A stretch of DNA of 64,000 bases from Symbiodinium sp. CCMP2592. Lineage: Eukaryota > Sar > Dinophyceae > Suessiales > Symbiodiniaceae. The first letter of the stretch is position 1, and every line of letters starts with the position of its first letter. A program made the position numbers and the translations under genes. The notes beneath the pieces are model-generated. The model saw only the letters and a program-made list of their open reading frames with translations. It searched no databases and was not told the DNA's origin. The DNA lies in contig CAJNDT010000003.1 in assembly GCA_905221615.1 (NCBI GenBank), positions 1,364,062-1,428,061 of the forward strand, written 5' to 3'. Of this stretch, positions 62,663 through 64,000 are shown one piece after another.

Positions 62663-62778
62663 CCTAGTAGTAGAGTAGGTAACCCGGTAACCCGTAGCCT
62701 TTTTTTGGGTAGTGTAGTCCCTATATATTCCCAGCCAAAAAGGTTAACCTTTAGTTCCCCATGATACCCGACAAGCAG
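62663..62778. mobile_element. Introner-like element family F, copy 4
   Basis: CCTAGTAGTAGAGTAGGTAA to CATGATACCCGACAAGCAG. Inner TTTTTTTGGG/CCAAAAAGG are longer than in other copies. Confidence 0.75.
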
Positions 62779-62911
62779 GAGTGGTTTACATGACATAAGC
62801 GCCCTTACAGACCCCTTTTCGACGCGTAATCCGCAGCCCCCAGACTCGGAACTGTGTATGTCAAGACATCCACAAGCCTTCAGGAGAAAATACTATATAG
62901 AATCATGTAGG

Positions 62912-62968
<57 letters not shown>

Positions 62969-63022
62969 CATATATGTATTTTTTACACTCTTTCTATATA
63001 TATATATATATATATACATACA
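62912..63022. repeat. CT then TA microsatellites
   Basis: About 20 CT units, TATATATACATATA, then more TA units. Confidence 0.9.
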
Positions 63023-63099
63023 CTGTATATACAAAAATTAAAGGACCGGATAACCCCACATGTGAAGATCATCCATTCGTATAGAACACAAAGGTGCAG

Positions 63100-64000
63100 A
63101 AGAGTAAATGAGTGAGGGAGTAAATGAGTGTGTGAGTGAACGAATGAGTGAGTGCTGCTGTGAGTGCGTACGTGGGTGTAGGGTGTATGATGTGTGCATG
63201 TGTGGTGTGCGAGTGTAGAGAGAGAGAGAGAGTGTGTGTGTGGGTGTGTGAGTGTGAGTGTGTGAGTGTGTGAGTGTGTGAGTGTGTGAGTGTGTGAGTG
63301 TGTGAGTGTGTGAGTGTGTGAGTGTGTGAGTGTGTGAGTGTGTGTGTGTGTGTGAGTGTGTGTCTGGGTGTCTGAGTTTCTGTGTGTCTGTGTGTCTGTG
63401 TGTCTGTGTGTCTGTGTGTTTGGGTGTCTGGGTGTCTGCGTGTCTGTGTGTCTTTGTGTCTGTGTGTCTGTGTGTCTGCGTGTCTGTGTGTCTGTGTGTC
63501 TTTGTGTCTGTGTGTCTGGGTGTCTGCGTGTCTGCGTGTCTGCGTGTCTGTGTGTCTGTGTGTGTCTGTCTGTGTCTGTGTGTGTCTGTGTGGGTCTGTG
63601 TGTGTGTCTCTGTGTGTCTGTGTGTGTCCTGTGTGTGTCTGTGTGTGTGTGTGTCTCTGTGTGTCTGTGTGTGTCTCTGTGTGTCTGTGTGTGTGTGTGT
63701 CTCTGTGTGTCTGTGTGTGTGTCCTGTGTGTGTCTGTGTGTGTGTCTCTGTGTGTCTGTGTGTGTCCTGTGTGTGTCTGTGTGTGTCCTGTGTGTGTCTG
63801 TGTGTGTCCTGTGTGTGTCTGTGTGTGTCGGTGTGTGTCGGTGTGTGTCGGTGTGTGTCTGTGTCTGTCGGTGTGTGTCTGTGTGTGTCTGTGTGTGTGT
63901 GTGTCTGTGTGTGTCTGTGTGTGTCTGTGTGTGTCTGTGTGTGTCTGTGTGTGTCTGTGTGTGTCTGTGTGTGTGTGTGTGTGTGTCTGTGTGTGTCTGT
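63100..64000. repeat. GT-rich 8-mer satellite, open at the window end
   Basis: Early GAGTGAGT units, then about 12 GTGTGAGT units (63,249-63,350), then TGTGTGTC/TGTGTCTG units to the end with TGTGTCCTG and GTGTCGGT sub-blocks. One strand is purine/GT-rich throughout. Confidence 0.95.

Larger units (their letters stand above)
56315..63100. other. Mosaic region poor in telomere-like repeats
   Basis: Only scattered heptamers (58,690, 59,865, 62,395). It holds introner-like elements, microsatellites and exon-like islets listed separately; the rest (for example 56,320-56,650, 58,100-59,000, 59,370-60,300, 61,480-62,640) shows no supported gene, although several frames are open for 60-175 codons. 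Confidence 0.5.

Overview
The window looks like nuclear DNA of a dinoflagellate, most likely a Symbiodiniaceae-type or related species. Three observations support this. The Copia element in the middle has a Gag and polyprotein of the kind I know from Symbiodinium gene models. Telomere-like heptamers of the TTTAGGG/CCCTAAA type are scattered everywhere, many of them degenerate. What looks like coding sequence occurs as tiny exon-like islets separated by long repeat-rich introns. I see no bacterial operons, tRNA, rRNA or CRISPR.

Layout. (1) Positions 1-40,044 are a mosaic of telomere-like arrays on both strands, short terminal-inverted-repeat (TIR) elements of 80-170 bp in several families, microsatellites, and GC-richer islets of about 45-200 bp. 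Many islets are open on the + strand and flanked by AG and GT. In many of them the GT donor is the first base pair of a telomere-like array (GTTTAGGG) or lies at the end of a TIR element. I read these as exons of one or more + strand genes with introns built from telomere-like and introner-like DNA; no islet gave me a recognisable protein family. (2) Positions 40,050-48,779 are a complete, apparently very young Ty1/copia retrotransposon: two 216-bp LTRs identical by eye, a 5-bp target duplication GGGTT inside a telomere-like repeat, a primer-binding site, Gag-protease, and a 2,077-residue Pol. Pol carries two extra regions before integrase: one resembling a degenerate cytosine methyltransferase and one with the HxD...H...R signature of a 2-oxoglutarate/Fe(II) dioxygenase. 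A further 279-residue protein is overprinted in another frame. (3) Positions 48,785-51,110 resume the telomere-like mosaic, followed by AGT-type microsatellites to about 51,600. (4) Positions 51,955-56,314 form a large inverted duplication with arms of about 1.0-1.1 kb around a 2.3-kb spacer. It contains at least 13 dyad-symmetric hairpin units, nearly all exactly 32 nt long (GTTTAATG...CATTAAAC), plus GC-rich palindromes and hexanucleotide repeats. (5) Positions 56,315-63,100 are a mosaic poorer in telomere-like repeats, with more introner-like elements and islets. (6) Positions 63,100-64,000 are a GT-rich 8-mer satellite running off the end.

Working together: in the retroelement, Gag, protease, integrase, RT and RNase H are the normal replication set. 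The methyltransferase-like and dioxygenase-like regions suggest a DNA- or RNA-modifying cassette carried by the element. Each of its three start codons lies just downstream of a pyrimidine tract plus AG, which would suit spliced-leader trans-splicing. Motif positions were read by eye; no alignment or database search was run.
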